Shown: positions 1 through 8,249 of the stretch, piece by piece
Layout: the number at the start of each line of letters is the position of its first letter
How positions within the stretch are numbered: the stretch's first letter is position 1
Assembly: GCA_947168885.1 (NCBI GenBank)
Contig: CAMVNQ010000007.1
Location: 62,001 to 126,000 of the forward strand
Length of the DNA: 64,000 nt
Source: an uncultured Clostridia bacterium
GTDB lineage: Bacteria > Bacillota > Clostridia > Oscillospirales > Ruminococcaceae
Direction: 5' to 3'
Notes under the pieces: generated by a model
The model's database searches: none
The model's input: only the letters and a program-made list of their open reading frames with translations
Told to the model about the DNA's origin: nothing
Program-made: the position numbers and the translations under genes

Positions 1-36
1 CAACAACATTCTATTCAGTTTCTTCATAATGGAAAG

Positions 37-72
37 CGCGCTGCTCACCCGAAAGGATGACAGCGCGTTTTT
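37..72 (+). terminator. Rho-independent terminator of a gene outside the window
   Basis: CGCGCTG at 37-43 pairs with CAGCGCG at 61-67 and is followed by five T residues. No gene in this window ends before it, so it probably ends a plus-strand gene lying to the left. It separates that gene from the cps-like operon. Confidence 0.65.
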
Positions 73-168
73 CAGTGTTCTGATTTTGTCCCGGATATGA
101 AATTTCGGGACTCTGATTGTGCAGTTTGTATAAAATTAAAATATGATTTTTGTGCTATCGGATTTTCG

Positions 169-197
169 TTGACTTTTTATGTGTTGTTTGTTATAAT
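169..197 (+). promoter_or_regulatory. Sigma-A promoter of the CpsC/CpsD-like operon
   Basis: TTGACT at 169-174 and TATAAT at 192-197 are separated by 17 bp. The start codon lies about 100 nt downstream, leaving a leader in which I see no clear structure. Bases 73-168 before the promoter are AT-rich and hold no convincing gene. Confidence 0.75.
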
Positions 198-301
198 AAT
201 TATGTTTGATTTACCGGTATTATCATTTTTACCGGAATTACAGAATAATCGGGTTCTGCCGTATCTGAAAAATACCGTTTTTACAGCTCACGGAGGATAA
301 A

Positions 302-1078
302 TTGAACAAAAAGGAAGAAAGCTTTGATCTTCGGGTGCTTCTGAAAGTGCTCAAAAAACATATAATACCGATAGCGGCCGCAGCTGTGATCGCTGCGGGT
401 ACAGGATTCCTGCTCGCTGAATTTTTCATTCCGAAGCGTTATACGTCAGAAGCTCTGATGTATGTTGAAAGTACGTCGTACAGACAGGATGACAACGAGA
501 TGGGCATAAACCGTACAAGCGATTCACAGAAGCTCGTAGATACCTGCCAGATACTTTTTACGAGCGATTATGTCTTCGGTGAGCTCAGCAGCCGTTTCGG
601 CGAAAAATATACTAAGGACGAACTTTACAGAATGGTCAGGGTCGGTTCCGTGAACAACACCGATGTCCTCAGGATCTCCGTGGTTTCGGAAGACCCGCAG
701 GATTCCTGCGATATTGCAAACGCACTCATAGACCTGTCGGTAAATGAGTTTCACCGTATAATAAAGACCGGCTCGACAGAGATCGTGTCATCTCCGACCC
801 TGCCCGATAAGCATACTTATCCGAGCGCTGTTAAACATACGGTTTTCGGCGCTTTGTTCGGTATCGCAGGCTCGTATGTCTTCTTTCTTATCAGGGAGCT
901 TAACAATAAGAAGCTCAAGCCGGAGGACGACCTTATGGAAATGTACGGACTGCCGGTCTATGCCGGAATACCCGATTTTAAGAAAGCAGAAAGTGAACGT
1001 CGGGACGAAGAACTGATCCGTCCGGAAAAATACAGCGAAGAAAAAACAGCCGGCGCGGTGAAGGGGAAGAGACGCTGA
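302..1078 (+). CDS. Wzz/CpsC-type polysaccharide co-polymerase and BY-kinase activator
   Basis: This 258-aa protein has the layout of Gram-positive CpsC/CapA/YveK proteins. It has a short cytoplasmic N-terminus, a membrane helix at about residues 21-41, an extracellular Wzz-like domain, a second helix at about 183-203 preceded by a proline-containing stretch, and a cytoplasmic C-terminal tail. In this family the tail activates the partner tyrosine kinase, and the pair sets polymer chain length. The start is TTG at 302 with GGAGG nine to ten bases upstream. The kinase-like partner begins two bases after its stop. The usual glycosyltransferase, Wzx and Wzy genes are not in the window, so the polymer is unknown. 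Family call is firm; target polymer is not. Confidence 0.85.
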   Translation: MNKKEESFDLRVLLKVLKKHIIPIAAAAVIAAGTGFLLAEFFIPKRYTSEALMYVESTSYRQDDNEMGINRTSDSQKLVDTCQILFTSDYVFGELSSRFGEKYTKDELYRMVRVGSVNNTDVLRISVVSEDPQDSCDIANALIDLSVNEFHRIIKTGSTEIVSSPTLPDKHTYPSAVKHTVFGALFGIAGSYVFFLIRELNNKKLKPEDDLMEMYGLPVYAGIPDFKKAESERRDEELIRPEKYSEEKTAGAVKGKRR

Positions 1079-1079
1079 A

Positions 1080-1751
1080 ATGGCAAAGATGAATAAAAAA
1101 CTCCCGTTAAGCGAATCGAGAAAGTTTATTCTGTCTGACGAAACGCCTTTCTCAATTCGTGAGGCATACAGGAAGGTGGGTACCGGCCTTGCTTTCTCGC
1201 TTGCAGAAAATAAACCGAAGACAGTCGTCATAACAAGCTGTTCACCGTCAGAGGGCAAGAGCACAAGTTGTCTCAATATTGCGATTTCCATGGCGGAGAA
1301 AGGCGCAAGCGTGCTTCTTATCGACTGTGATCTTAGAAAGCCTGTGCAGGATTCGCTTCTGTGTCTTGGCAACGATGTCGGGCTTTCGTCTGTCATAGGC
1401 GGACTCGTACATGATGTATCAGATGTAATAAACAGGAATGTCCGCCCGAATCTCGATGTCCTTACTTCGGGTCCCGTACCGCCGAACCCCGCGGAACTTA
1501 TCGCCGGCGCGAGAATGGACAGCCTTTTAAAGCTCGTCGGAAGACAGTATGATTATGTTTTCATAGATACACCTCCTGCAAATGTCGTTACCGACGCATT
1601 CCTGATGAATGCACGGATCGCAGGCATAGTCTTTGTTGTCAGGGAAGGACGCACGAAGCACTATGATATACGTGAGTGTCTCCGGAAAGCCGGGATGGCG
1701 AACGCACACGTTCTCGGTTTTGTGAAGGCTTACTGCTCCGTAAGAAAATAA
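1080..1751 (+). CDS. CpsD/CapB-like tyrosine-protein kinase (BY-kinase)
   Basis: This 223-aa cytoplasmic P-loop ATPase has the bacterial tyrosine kinase signatures: Walker A SPSEGKST (around residue 60), Walker A' LLIDCDLRKP (around 85) and Walker B VFIDTPP (around 160). In CpsC/CpsD systems the kinase docks on the membrane partner and autophosphorylates a C-terminal tyrosine cluster. Here the C-terminus is short (AYCSVRK) with a single tyrosine and no cluster, so regulation by cyclic tail phosphorylation may be lost or altered. It starts two bases after the CpsC-like gene and is surely cotranscribed. A MinD/ParA-like protein is a remote alternative, made unlikely by the neighbour. Confidence 0.85.
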   Translation: MAKMNKKLPLSESRKFILSDETPFSIREAYRKVGTGLAFSLAENKPKTVVITSCSPSEGKSTSCLNIAISMAEKGASVLLIDCDLRKPVQDSLLCLGNDVGLSSVIGGLVHDVSDVINRNVRPNLDVLTSGPVPPNPAELIAGARMDSLLKLVGRQYDYVFIDTPPANVVTDAFLMNARIAGIVFVVREGRTKHYDIRECLRKAGMANAHVLGFVKAYCSVRK

Positions 1752-1909
1752 AAGCGCATCGTAAGCATATACACGGTTGCGATGGTAATTATACGTCCTG
1801 AGCACCTCCCGGAACGTATTGGATCTTTACGGCGGCTGCCGTTCTGATAAATTCTGATAAGAAAAAGTGATGTACTTTTACCGGAGTATATCCTGAAAGG
1901 AAGGAAAAT

Positions 1910-3217
1910 ATGGTAAAGCTGAAAAATCGCATTCTTTCATTGTTCACCGCAGCGGTCATAGCGATCGCGGGTCTGGGTATAATACCAGGTCTTTCGGTAA
2001 AGGCAGGTGCCGCCGATGACAAACCCATTATTGTTTCTCTTGGCGACTCTTATTCGTCGGGTGAGGGCATCGAACCGTTCTATGGTCAGGACAAGCCGAC
2101 AAAGGAAAAGGTTAAGGATCAGGACTGGCTTGCGCACAGATCGGAGAAAGCGTGGGGCGGAATGCTGACGCTTGACGGTGTAAACGGAACTATGAAGGAC
2201 AACCGCGGTACGAACTGGTTTTTTGCAGCGGCTTCCGGTGCGGAAACAAAGCACATAAACAGCAAATTCAAGAAGAGCTACAACTACGACGGGAAAACGG
2301 GAAGCAGGAAGCTTGACCCGCAGATAAAGATTTTCGACAGCATACCTGCCGGAACGGTCGATTACGTCACGCTCACTCTCGGTGGTAATGATGTCGGCTT
2401 CGTTGATATAATGTCTGCTGCGGTAATGAAGCCCAAGACCATTACCGAGGCAGTAAAAAAGGGCATTGAAAAGTTTGAGTCATCTGTAAGAGCAAAACTG
2501 AAAAAAGCATATAAGGCGATAGAAAAAGCCGCAGGAAAACAGGCGACCATAATCGTAGCCGGCTATCCGCATATCATGAACGACAAAGGCTTCACAATTG
2601 AAAATGTACCTTTGTTCGGCAGTATCACAGTCTCCGCAGATACGGCGAAATTGATAAATGAATGGACGGACGTGCTTAATGACAGGATAAAGGCTCTTGT
2701 CGGGGAATGCAAAGGCGAGGGAATGAACATCTGTTTTGTTTCCGTAACTTCGGCTTTCGCAGGTCATGAAGCATACACTGAGAACGAGTACATAAACGGC
2801 GTAATATTAAAGTCAAGGGCGCAGGATCTTGTTTCCGGTTCTATGATAAGCGGATATTCTCTCCACCCGAATGCAAAGGGCGCGAAGGCGTATGCTTCCG
2901 TAGTTCAGAAGAAGATAAACGCACTTGAGAAAGAAAAGAGCGGCAAGGCGGAAAACAAAACCGGAATTACAGTAAAGGCAAGCTCGAAAGACGGAAAAGT
3001 CACGCTGAAATGGGATGCTGTCGAGGGCGCGTCGAAGTACAGAGTGTATGAGTATGCAGACGGCAAGGCGACACTCCTGAAAACAGTAAGGAAGACAGCA
3101 ACGAGTATAAGCGGTCTCAGCGCGGGTACTGATCACAAATACATAGTTACCGCTTATGTGGATAAAAAGTGGTCGGAAATAGACGAAAAATCGGCTGTTA
3201 CGGTTAAGGTAAAGTAA
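1910..3217 (+). CDS. Secreted SGNH/GDSL hydrolase with C-terminal FN3-like domain
   Basis: The 435-aa product begins with a signal peptide (about residues 1-34, ending near KAGA). An SGNH hydrolase domain follows: block I GDSYSSGEG carries the catalytic Ser, GGNDVGF carries the oxyanion Asn, and HPNAKGAKAY carries the catalytic His. Residues from about 345 to the end form a fibronectin type III-like domain (VTLKWDAVEGASKYRVY). Such enzymes are usually carbohydrate esterases or lipases acting outside the cell; the substrate cannot be read from the sequence. A strong AAGGAAGG precedes the ATG. It lies 158 bp after the kinase gene with no clear promoter in between and ends at a terminator, so it may belong to the same transcript. 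Confidence 0.8.
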   Translation: MVKLKNRILSLFTAAVIAIAGLGIIPGLSVKAGAADDKPIIVSLGDSYSSGEGIEPFYGQDKPTKEKVKDQDWLAHRSEKAWGGMLTLDGVNGTMKDNRGTNWFFAAASGAETKHINSKFKKSYNYDGKTGSRKLDPQIKIFDSIPAGTVDYVTLTLGGNDVGFVDIMSAAVMKPKTITEAVKKGIEKFESSVRAKLKKAYKAIEKAAGKQATIIVAGYPHIMNDKGFTIENVPLFGSITVSADTAKLINEWTDVLNDRIKALVGECKGEGMNICFVSVTSAFAGHEAYTENEYINGVILKSRAQDLVSGSMISGYSLHPNAKGAKAYASVVQKKINALEKEKSGKAENKTGITVKASSKDGKVTLKWDAVEGASKYRVYEYADGKATLLKTVRKTATSISGLSAGTDHKYIVTAYVDKKWSEIDEKSAVTVKVK

Positions 3218-3246
3218 ATCAAAAAGTACGGAATCTACTGGTTCAG

Positions 3247-3293
3247 AAGGTTTCCTGAAGCGCGCCTCGTGTGTGCTTTTGGAAACCTTTTTT
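3247..3293 (+). terminator. Terminator after the SGNH hydrolase gene
   Basis: AAGGTTTCC at 3247-3255 pairs with GGAAACCTT at 3281-3289, followed by a T-run. It closes the cps/SGNH transcription unit. Confidence 0.8.
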
Positions 3294-3371
3294 ATGCGTC
3301 CTTTATACAAATGTATATAATATAAAGTATAATTGGAGCCGGTAATTAGCTTTTTGGGGATATAATTGGTT

Positions 3372-3512
3372 AAAATGTACAAAAGCTGTTTACGATTTTG
3401 TATCGTGTGTACAAATTTAAAAATGTATTGAAAATTTGTATTTACAAATTCGATTTAATGTGTTATCATAAATACAAATAAACATACAACTGTATAAGGT
3501 GTATGTACATTT
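3372..3512 (+). promoter_or_regulatory. Promoter and AraR-like operator cluster upstream of the GntR/LacI regulator
   Basis: A sigma-A promoter, TTTACA at 3441-3446 and TATCAT at 3464-3469 with a 17-bp spacer, lies in an AT-rich 347-bp gap (3218-3564). Four sequences resemble the AraR box (B. subtilis core ATTTGTACGTACAAAT): AAAATGTACAAAA (3372-3384), GTGTACAAATTT (3407-3418), the near-palindrome AATTTGTATTTACAAATT (3433-3450), which covers the -35 box, and GTATGTACATTT (3501-3512) in the leader. This arrangement suggests autorepression. The promoter is read directly; operator identity is inferred from resemblance and from the gene it controls. Confidence 0.6.
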
Positions 3513-3564
3513 TCCGTATCATAATAGATCTTGTCGTATGGCAGGACCGGACGGGGAGAACTTT

Positions 3565-4692
3565 ATGGAAGATTACAAATATACGGCGATAGTCGAGTGG
3601 ATTAAAGATTATATCGCGTCTAACGGCCTTAAGCCGAATGACCGCTTCCTTACCGAGAAAGAGCTTTGCACTATACATAATGTGAGCAGACAGACGGTAA
3701 GACAGGCGCTCATGCAGCTTGAAAGAGACAATATACTCTGCCGTGTGCGGGGAAGCGGTACTTTCATAAAAAGCACCGTTTCTGAGGTGTCAGAGCCCGG
3801 ACTTAACGTTGACGGGAGCAGTGTCGGGGTCATTTCGACCTATTTCAGCGACTATATTTTCCCGCATATAGTTACGGGTATCGAAAAAGTGCTCAACGAC
3901 GCCGGGCTGCCGATGCAGCTCTCGATAACGCACAATCAGGTCACAGAGGAGACACAGGCACTCAAGAGCATGATAGCACGCGGTGTGCGCGGCCTTATCG
4001 TCGAGCCCTCGAAAAGTGCGCTCCCGAACCCGAATACAGAGCTTTACCGCGAGATAAAGATGAACAGGATACCGCTCGTATTCTTCAACGCGAAGTATCC
4101 GTGGGCGGATTTCCCGTGCGTAGCTATGGACGATGAAGCCGCCGGAAAGCTCGTTACAGATCATCTTTTTGACTGCGGTCACCGCAATATCGCAGGGCTG
4201 TTCCTCATGGACGATATTCAGGGTCACAAGCGCTACAGCGGTTTCATTAACAGCTGTATAGCGCACGGAAGGAAAGATTCCGAAAAATATGTCGTGTGGT
4301 ATTCGTCGGCAGAAAAGAAGGATCTGTTCGTGAACTCTAAGAACAGAATACTTGAGCTTCTCGGAAAAGTTACTGCGGTGGTATGCTACAACGATCTTCT
4401 TGCTGCAAATCTGCTGCGGTTCTGCCGTGAGAACGCAATAAGCGTACCGGACGATATTTCCGTTACGGGTATAGACGATTCGAGTTACGCCGAACTCTGC
4501 GACGTGCCGCTCACAACGGTGAGACATCCGCACAGAAGGCTCGGTGAAGCGGCGGCAAAGGAGCTGCTGCGGCTTATGGACAATAACGGCGCGGAGCCGG
4601 AAGATATTATCTTCACTCCGGAGCTTATTGTACGCGATTCCGTAAAGAAACTTGACGGCGCGGAGTCTTCCGCGGCAATAAGAATGGCATGA
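3565..4692 (+). CDS. AraR-type repressor: GntR winged helix plus LacI/GalR sugar-binding domain
   Basis: I place the start at ATG 3565, where GGGGAG lies six bases upstream; the ORF-track start at 3499 falls inside the promoter leader. The 375-aa protein has a GntR-type winged helix at about residues 1-70 (TEKELCTIHNVSRQTVRQAL), then a periplasmic-binding-protein-like effector domain of the LacI/GalR family to the end. This architecture defines AraR-like repressors, which leave DNA when an arabinose-type sugar binds. Its neighbours, an AraC-like regulator and a furanose-type ABC importer, fit a local regulator of pentose or furanose uptake. Operator-like sites sit at its own promoter and at the importer promoter. 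The effector sugar is not known. Confidence 0.8.
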   Translation: MEDYKYTAIVEWIKDYIASNGLKPNDRFLTEKELCTIHNVSRQTVRQALMQLERDNILCRVRGSGTFIKSTVSEVSEPGLNVDGSSVGVISTYFSDYIFPHIVTGIEKVLNDAGLPMQLSITHNQVTEETQALKSMIARGVRGLIVEPSKSALPNPNTELYREIKMNRIPLVFFNAKYPWADFPCVAMDDEAAGKLVTDHLFDCGHRNIAGLFLMDDIQGHKRYSGFINSCIAHGRKDSEKYVVWYSSAEKKDLFVNSKNRILELLGKVTAVVCYNDLLAANLLRFCRENAISVPDDISVTGIDDSSYAELCDVPLTTVRHPHRRLGEAAAKELLRLMDNNGAEPEDIIFTPELIVRDSVKKLDGAESSAAIRMA

Positions 4693-4709
4693 TACGGGGG
4701 TGACCGGTC

Positions 4710-5405
4710 TTGGGAACATATACTGACATTATCCGACCCGACACCGATAAGATCGTTGACCTGTTAAGAAGCGGAAGCACGGCGCAGTGCCGTGAAGTCC
4801 TCGACAGTGTGCTCGACGGTATAGGGTTCCGTGAAATGAATTCGTTCATGATAAGGCTTTACACTTGTATGGACATTTACGTAGCAGCGAAAAGCTTTTC
4901 CCGGGAAATAGGTGTTTCCGACGAGAGATTCGCTTCCCGCTTCGGCACTGTGGAAGAAATAGAACCGAAGCTTTCGTCTGCCGAAGATATGTCAGACTTC
5001 CTTTACGACATACTTCTCCAGTGCATAGAATGGCGTGCGGACTGCGTTCGCGGAAACGGGAGCGGAGCCATGAAAGCGGCTATTGATTATATCGACGGAA
5101 ACTATATGAACTGCGACATCTCGCTTAGTACAGTGGCGGATGCAGCAGGACTAAGCCCCTCATACCTGAGTATGCTTTTCAAGAAGGAAACGGGGCAGAA
5201 TTTCTCCGAACATCTGACAAACGTCCGGATACATAAGGCGAAGGAGCTTCTTGGCTGTACCTCTAAAATGGTGTACGAAGTCGCTTACGATGTGGGATTC
5301 CGCGATTACAGGTATTTCAGCCAGATCTTCAAGAAGTGTACCGGAATGACCCCGCGCGGTTTTCAGTACAGCGTGAATGTCTGTCCCGAGAAAAAGATAA
5401 GCTGA
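4710..5405 (+). CDS. AraC-family transcriptional regulator
   Basis: The 231-aa protein ends in a standard AraC DNA-binding domain at about residues 125-225: the first helix-turn-helix includes LSPSYLSMLFKKETGQNF and the second includes YEVAYDVGFRDYRYFSQIFKK, with the family motif GMTPRGFQ. The N-terminal 110 residues match no sensory domain I recognise. The start is TTG 4710 with a GGGGGTGA ribosome site. It lies 17 bp after the AraR-like gene and is probably cotranscribed. With the downstream importer it likely forms a two-regulator switch, one repressor and one presumed activator, for a single sugar system. Confidence 0.85.
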   Translation: MGTYTDIIRPDTDKIVDLLRSGSTAQCREVLDSVLDGIGFREMNSFMIRLYTCMDIYVAAKSFSREIGVSDERFASRFGTVEEIEPKLSSAEDMSDFLYDILLQCIEWRADCVRGNGSGAMKAAIDYIDGNYMNCDISLSTVADAAGLSPSYLSMLFKKETGQNFSEHLTNVRIHKAKELLGCTSKMVYEVAYDVGFRDYRYFSQIFKKCTGMTPRGFQYSVNVCPEKKIS

Positions 5406-5447
5406 AAATCGTAAAATATTAAACATTAATTGTAATTTACTTGGTAT

Positions 5448-5486
5448 AAATGTATGTACAATTTGTATATAATGTAAGTACAAGTT
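5448..5486 (+). promoter_or_regulatory. Tandem AraR-like operators overlapping the importer promoter
   Basis: AAATGTATGTACAATTT (5448-5464) and AATGTAAGTACAAGTT (5471-5486) both resemble the AraR box, with centres about 22 bp apart (two helical turns). A TATAAT -10 element at 5468-5473 lies between and partly within them; no clear -35 box is visible, which would suit an activator-dependent promoter. The location just before the binding-protein gene supports repression of the importer by the nearby AraR-type protein. Confidence 0.55.
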
Positions 5487-5533
5487 AACGAGCAATTCGT
5501 TAAAATATTGTAAAAATGTGGAGGAATTATTTT

Positions 5534-6565
5534 ATGAAACTGAAGAAAATGTTATCTATGGTTGTAAGCACTGTTATATGTGCAACGCTCCTTGCCGGCT
5601 GTGGCGGCAACAATGCTCCCGCAAGCACGACAAAGGCTGCTGAACCTGCTAAGACTGAGGCTGCTGCTCCGGCAACAGAATCCGGCAAGAAGATCAAGGT
5701 CGGCATCATCAACAACGACCCGAACGAGTCCGGTTATCGTACTGCGAACGATAAGGACCTCAAGGCTACTTTCTGCGAAGCTAACGGCTTTGATGCTTCT
5801 TTCGCATACAGTCTCAAGAACGATGAGCAGATCACTGCAGCTCAGAAGTTCATACAGGATGAAGTTGACTACCTTCTCCTTTCCGCTGCCGATACAGCAG
5901 GTTGGGACGGCGTTCTGAAAGATGCTCAGGCAGCAGGCGTCAAGGTAATACTCTTCGACCGTACGATCGATGCAGATCCGAGCCTTTATGAGGCTTCCAT
6001 AGTTTCCGATATGGCTAAGGAAGGCGAAACAGCAGTTGAATGGCTCAAGGGTCAGAATCTCCCGAAGTATGAGATAATCCATCTCCAGGGTGTTATGGGC
6101 TCCGCTGCTCAGAAGGGACGTTCCGGCGCTCTCGATGCAACAGCTAAGGATCTCGGTTGGACAATAGTTACACAGCAGACAGCAGAATGGAACGCTGAAA
6201 AGGCTCAGCAGATCGTTCAGTCCGCTATCGACTCCAACAAATCCTTCAACGTAATCTACGCTGAGAACGACGATATGGCAAAGGGCGCTGTTGCAGCTCT
6301 TGATAAGGCTAATATCTCTCACGGCGTAGGCAAGGACGTAGTAGTAATGGGCTTTGACTGCAACAAGTGGGCACTTGAAGAGCTCCTTGCAAAGAACTGG
6401 AACTACGACGGCCAGTGCAACCCCTTCCAGTCCTCCTACATCAAGGACATCATCGACAAGCTCGAAAAGGGTGAGGCTATCGGCGAAAAGACGATAATAA
6501 TGAACGAAAAGGGCTTCGACGCTTCCACGATCACACAGGAAGACGTTGATAACTACGGAATCTGA
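5534..6565 (+). CDS. Sugar ABC transporter substrate-binding lipoprotein (YtfQ-like)
   Basis: The start is ATG 5534, ten bases after GGAGG; the track start is 18 bases upstream. The 343-aa product has a lipoprotein signal ending at LLAGCGG, an Ala/Thr/Glu-rich linker, and a type I periplasmic binding domain from about residue 50. Its closest recognisable relatives are the E. coli galactofuranose-binding protein YtfQ and the bifidobacterial fructose-binding FruE (GYRTANDKDLK near the start of the domain). It captures a sugar outside the membrane and delivers it to the two permeases downstream. A furanose-form sugar such as galactofuranose, arabinose or fructose is likely, but specificity is inference. 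Confidence 0.85.
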   Translation: MKLKKMLSMVVSTVICATLLAGCGGNNAPASTTKAAEPAKTEAAAPATESGKKIKVGIINNDPNESGYRTANDKDLKATFCEANGFDASFAYSLKNDEQITAAQKFIQDEVDYLLLSAADTAGWDGVLKDAQAAGVKVILFDRTIDADPSLYEASIVSDMAKEGETAVEWLKGQNLPKYEIIHLQGVMGSAAQKGRSGALDATAKDLGWTIVTQQTAEWNAEKAQQIVQSAIDSNKSFNVIYAENDDMAKGAVAALDKANISHGVGKDVVVMGFDCNKWALEELLAKNWNYDGQCNPFQSSYIKDIIDKLEKGEAIGEKTIIMNEKGFDASTITQEDVDNYGI

Positions 6566-6600
6566 AAATATCATAGTTCTTAAATAACCAAAAACAAGGT

Positions 6601-6642
6601 AAGTGCGGGGAGGAGCGCAGAAAAACACATCTCCCCGCACTT
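6601..6642 (+). terminator. Intercistronic hairpin between binding protein and ATPase genes
   Basis: A perfect 12-bp inverted repeat, AAGTGCGGGGAG / CTCCCCGCACTT, follows the binding-protein gene. There is no good T-run after it. Such hairpins commonly stabilise the 3' end of the highly expressed binding-protein message and let only part of transcription through to the ATPase and permease genes. Confidence 0.7.
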
Positions 6643-6728
6643 GCTTTATCAAAAATCAGAAAAAACCATTTATTCCGCGGTCTGCGGACAAAGAAGAAAC
6701 TGAAAATAAAGTTTAAGGAGGGACAGGA

Positions 6729-8249
6729 ATGCAGCAGGGATCATTGCTTGAACTTCGCGGGATCTATAAATCGTTCCCGGGTGTAAAAGCATTGCAGAAT
6801 GTTGACTTTACCTTGCGTGAGGGCGAGATACACGCACTCATGGGTGAGAACGGCGCCGGAAAATCAACGCTGATAAAAGTCCTTACAGGCGTTTATGTCA
6901 AAGATGAAGGTGACATTTTCATAAAAGGGCATGATGGGGCAGTACAGATACGTTCTCCGCAGGAGGCTCAGCGCGTCGGTATAAGCACCGTCTATCAGGA
7001 GATAACGCTCTGCCCGAACCTTTCTGTGGCCGAGAATATATTCATCGGACGCGGCAAGGGTGCCGGAGTTAACTGGCGTACTATGAACAAGAAGGCCGGC
7101 GAGCTTTTAGCTTCGCTCGGTATAGCTGTAAAACCCACGCAGCAGCTTGCGAGCTGCTCTATCGCAGTTCAGCAGATGATTGCGATAGCGCGTGCGGTTG
7201 ATATGGAGTGCAGCGTGCTCATTCTCGATGAGCCCACTTCTTCGCTTGATGAATCAGAGGTGGCAAAGCTGTTCGCGCTCATGCGCAAATTAAAGGCGCG
7301 CGGTGTCGGGATAATCTTCGTTACACACTTCCTAGATCAGGTCTATGAGGTCTGTGACAGGATAACCGTTCTGCGTGACGGACAGCTCGTGGGCGAGTAT
7401 GAGATCGAATCGCTCCCGCGCTTACAGCTTGTTTCAAAGATGCTCGGCAAGGAGCTTGACGATATGGCGGACATCAAGAACGATATGAAAACGTTCGATG
7501 ACGACGGCGGAACTCCTGTTTATGAAGCCGAAAACCTTTGCAGCACCGAGGGCATCAAGCCGTTCAATTTCCATATCCGCCGCGGCGAAGTAAACGGGTT
7601 CACCGGACTTCTGGGCTCCGGCCGAAGCGAGTGCGTCCGTGCCATATACGGTGCCGATACCGTTACGAGCGGTACTGTCAGAATGGACGGCAAGCATGTC
7701 AAGATCACGAAGCCAAAAGATGCTATGAAGAACGGTATAGCGTATCTGCCGGAGGACAGAAAGCGCGACGGTATAGTCGGCGATCTTTCAGTCCGCGAGA
7801 ACATAATTCTTGCGCTTCAGGTAAAGACCGGCTTTTTCAGACCTTTCTCGAAGGCAAAGCAGATCGCGTTTGCCGAAGAGTACATAAAGCTGCTCGATAT
7901 AAAGACTGCTTCGGTAAACACACCTATCAAGTCGCTTTCGGGCGGAAATCAGCAGAAGGTCATACTTGCCCGCTGGCTTCTCACGCATCCGAAATACCTT
8001 ATCCTTGACGAGCCGACAAGAGGTATCGACGTAGGTACAAAGGTCGATATCCAGAAGCTCGTGCTCAAACTTGCTTCCGAGGGTATGAGTATAACGTTCA
8101 TTTCGTCCGAGACCGATGAAATGCTTCGTACCTGCTCAAGACTGCTTGTAATGCGTGACAGAAAGCTCGTCGGCGAGCTTGTGGGCGATCAGCTCACACA
8201 GAATACTATTATGGCGACTATCGCGGGAGGTGACCAGAATGTCGGGTAA
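6729..8249 (+). CDS. Sugar ABC transporter ATP-binding protein, tandem ABC domains (YtfR-like)
   Basis: The 506-aa protein carries two ABC domains, as in RbsA/YtfR. Domain 1 (about residues 8-245) has Walker A GENGAGKST and Walker B SVLILDEPTSSLD. Its signature region reads SCSIAVQQ, the weak form usual for this half. Domain 2 (about 258-500) has the degenerate Walker A GLLGSGRSE, signature SGGNQQK and Walker B YLILDEPTRGID. This is the normal CUT2-class arrangement with one fully active site. AAGGAGGG precedes the ATG. It overlaps the next permease gene by 11 bases, so translation is probably coupled. Confidence 0.9.
   Translation: MQQGSLLELRGIYKSFPGVKALQNVDFTLREGEIHALMGENGAGKSTLIKVLTGVYVKDEGDIFIKGHDGAVQIRSPQEAQRVGISTVYQEITLCPNLSVAENIFIGRGKGAGVNWRTMNKKAGELLASLGIAVKPTQQLASCSIAVQQMIAIARAVDMECSVLILDEPTSSLDESEVAKLFALMRKLKARGVGIIFVTHFLDQVYEVCDRITVLRDGQLVGEYEIESLPRLQLVSKMLGKELDDMADIKNDMKTFDDDGGTPVYEAENLCSTEGIKPFNFHIRRGEVNGFTGLLGSGRSECVRAIYGADTVTSGTVRMDGKHVKITKPKDAMKNGIAYLPEDRKRDGIVGDLSVRENIILALQVKTGFFRPFSKAKQIAFAEEYIKLLDIKTASVNTPIKSLSGGNQQKVILARWLLTHPKYLILDEPTRGIDVGTKVDIQKLVLKLASEGMSITFISSETDEMLRTCSRLLVMRDRKLVGELVGDQLTQNTIMATIAGGDQNVG

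Noticed and set aside
3790-4719. 309-aa minus-strand ORF
   Set aside because: Antisense shadow of the AraR-type regulator; no promoter or ribosome site.
5552-6652. 366-aa minus-strand ORF
   Set aside because: It lies antisense to the YtfQ-like gene, whose lipobox and binding-protein motifs are clear. The antisense product has a shadow-like composition and no ribosome site.
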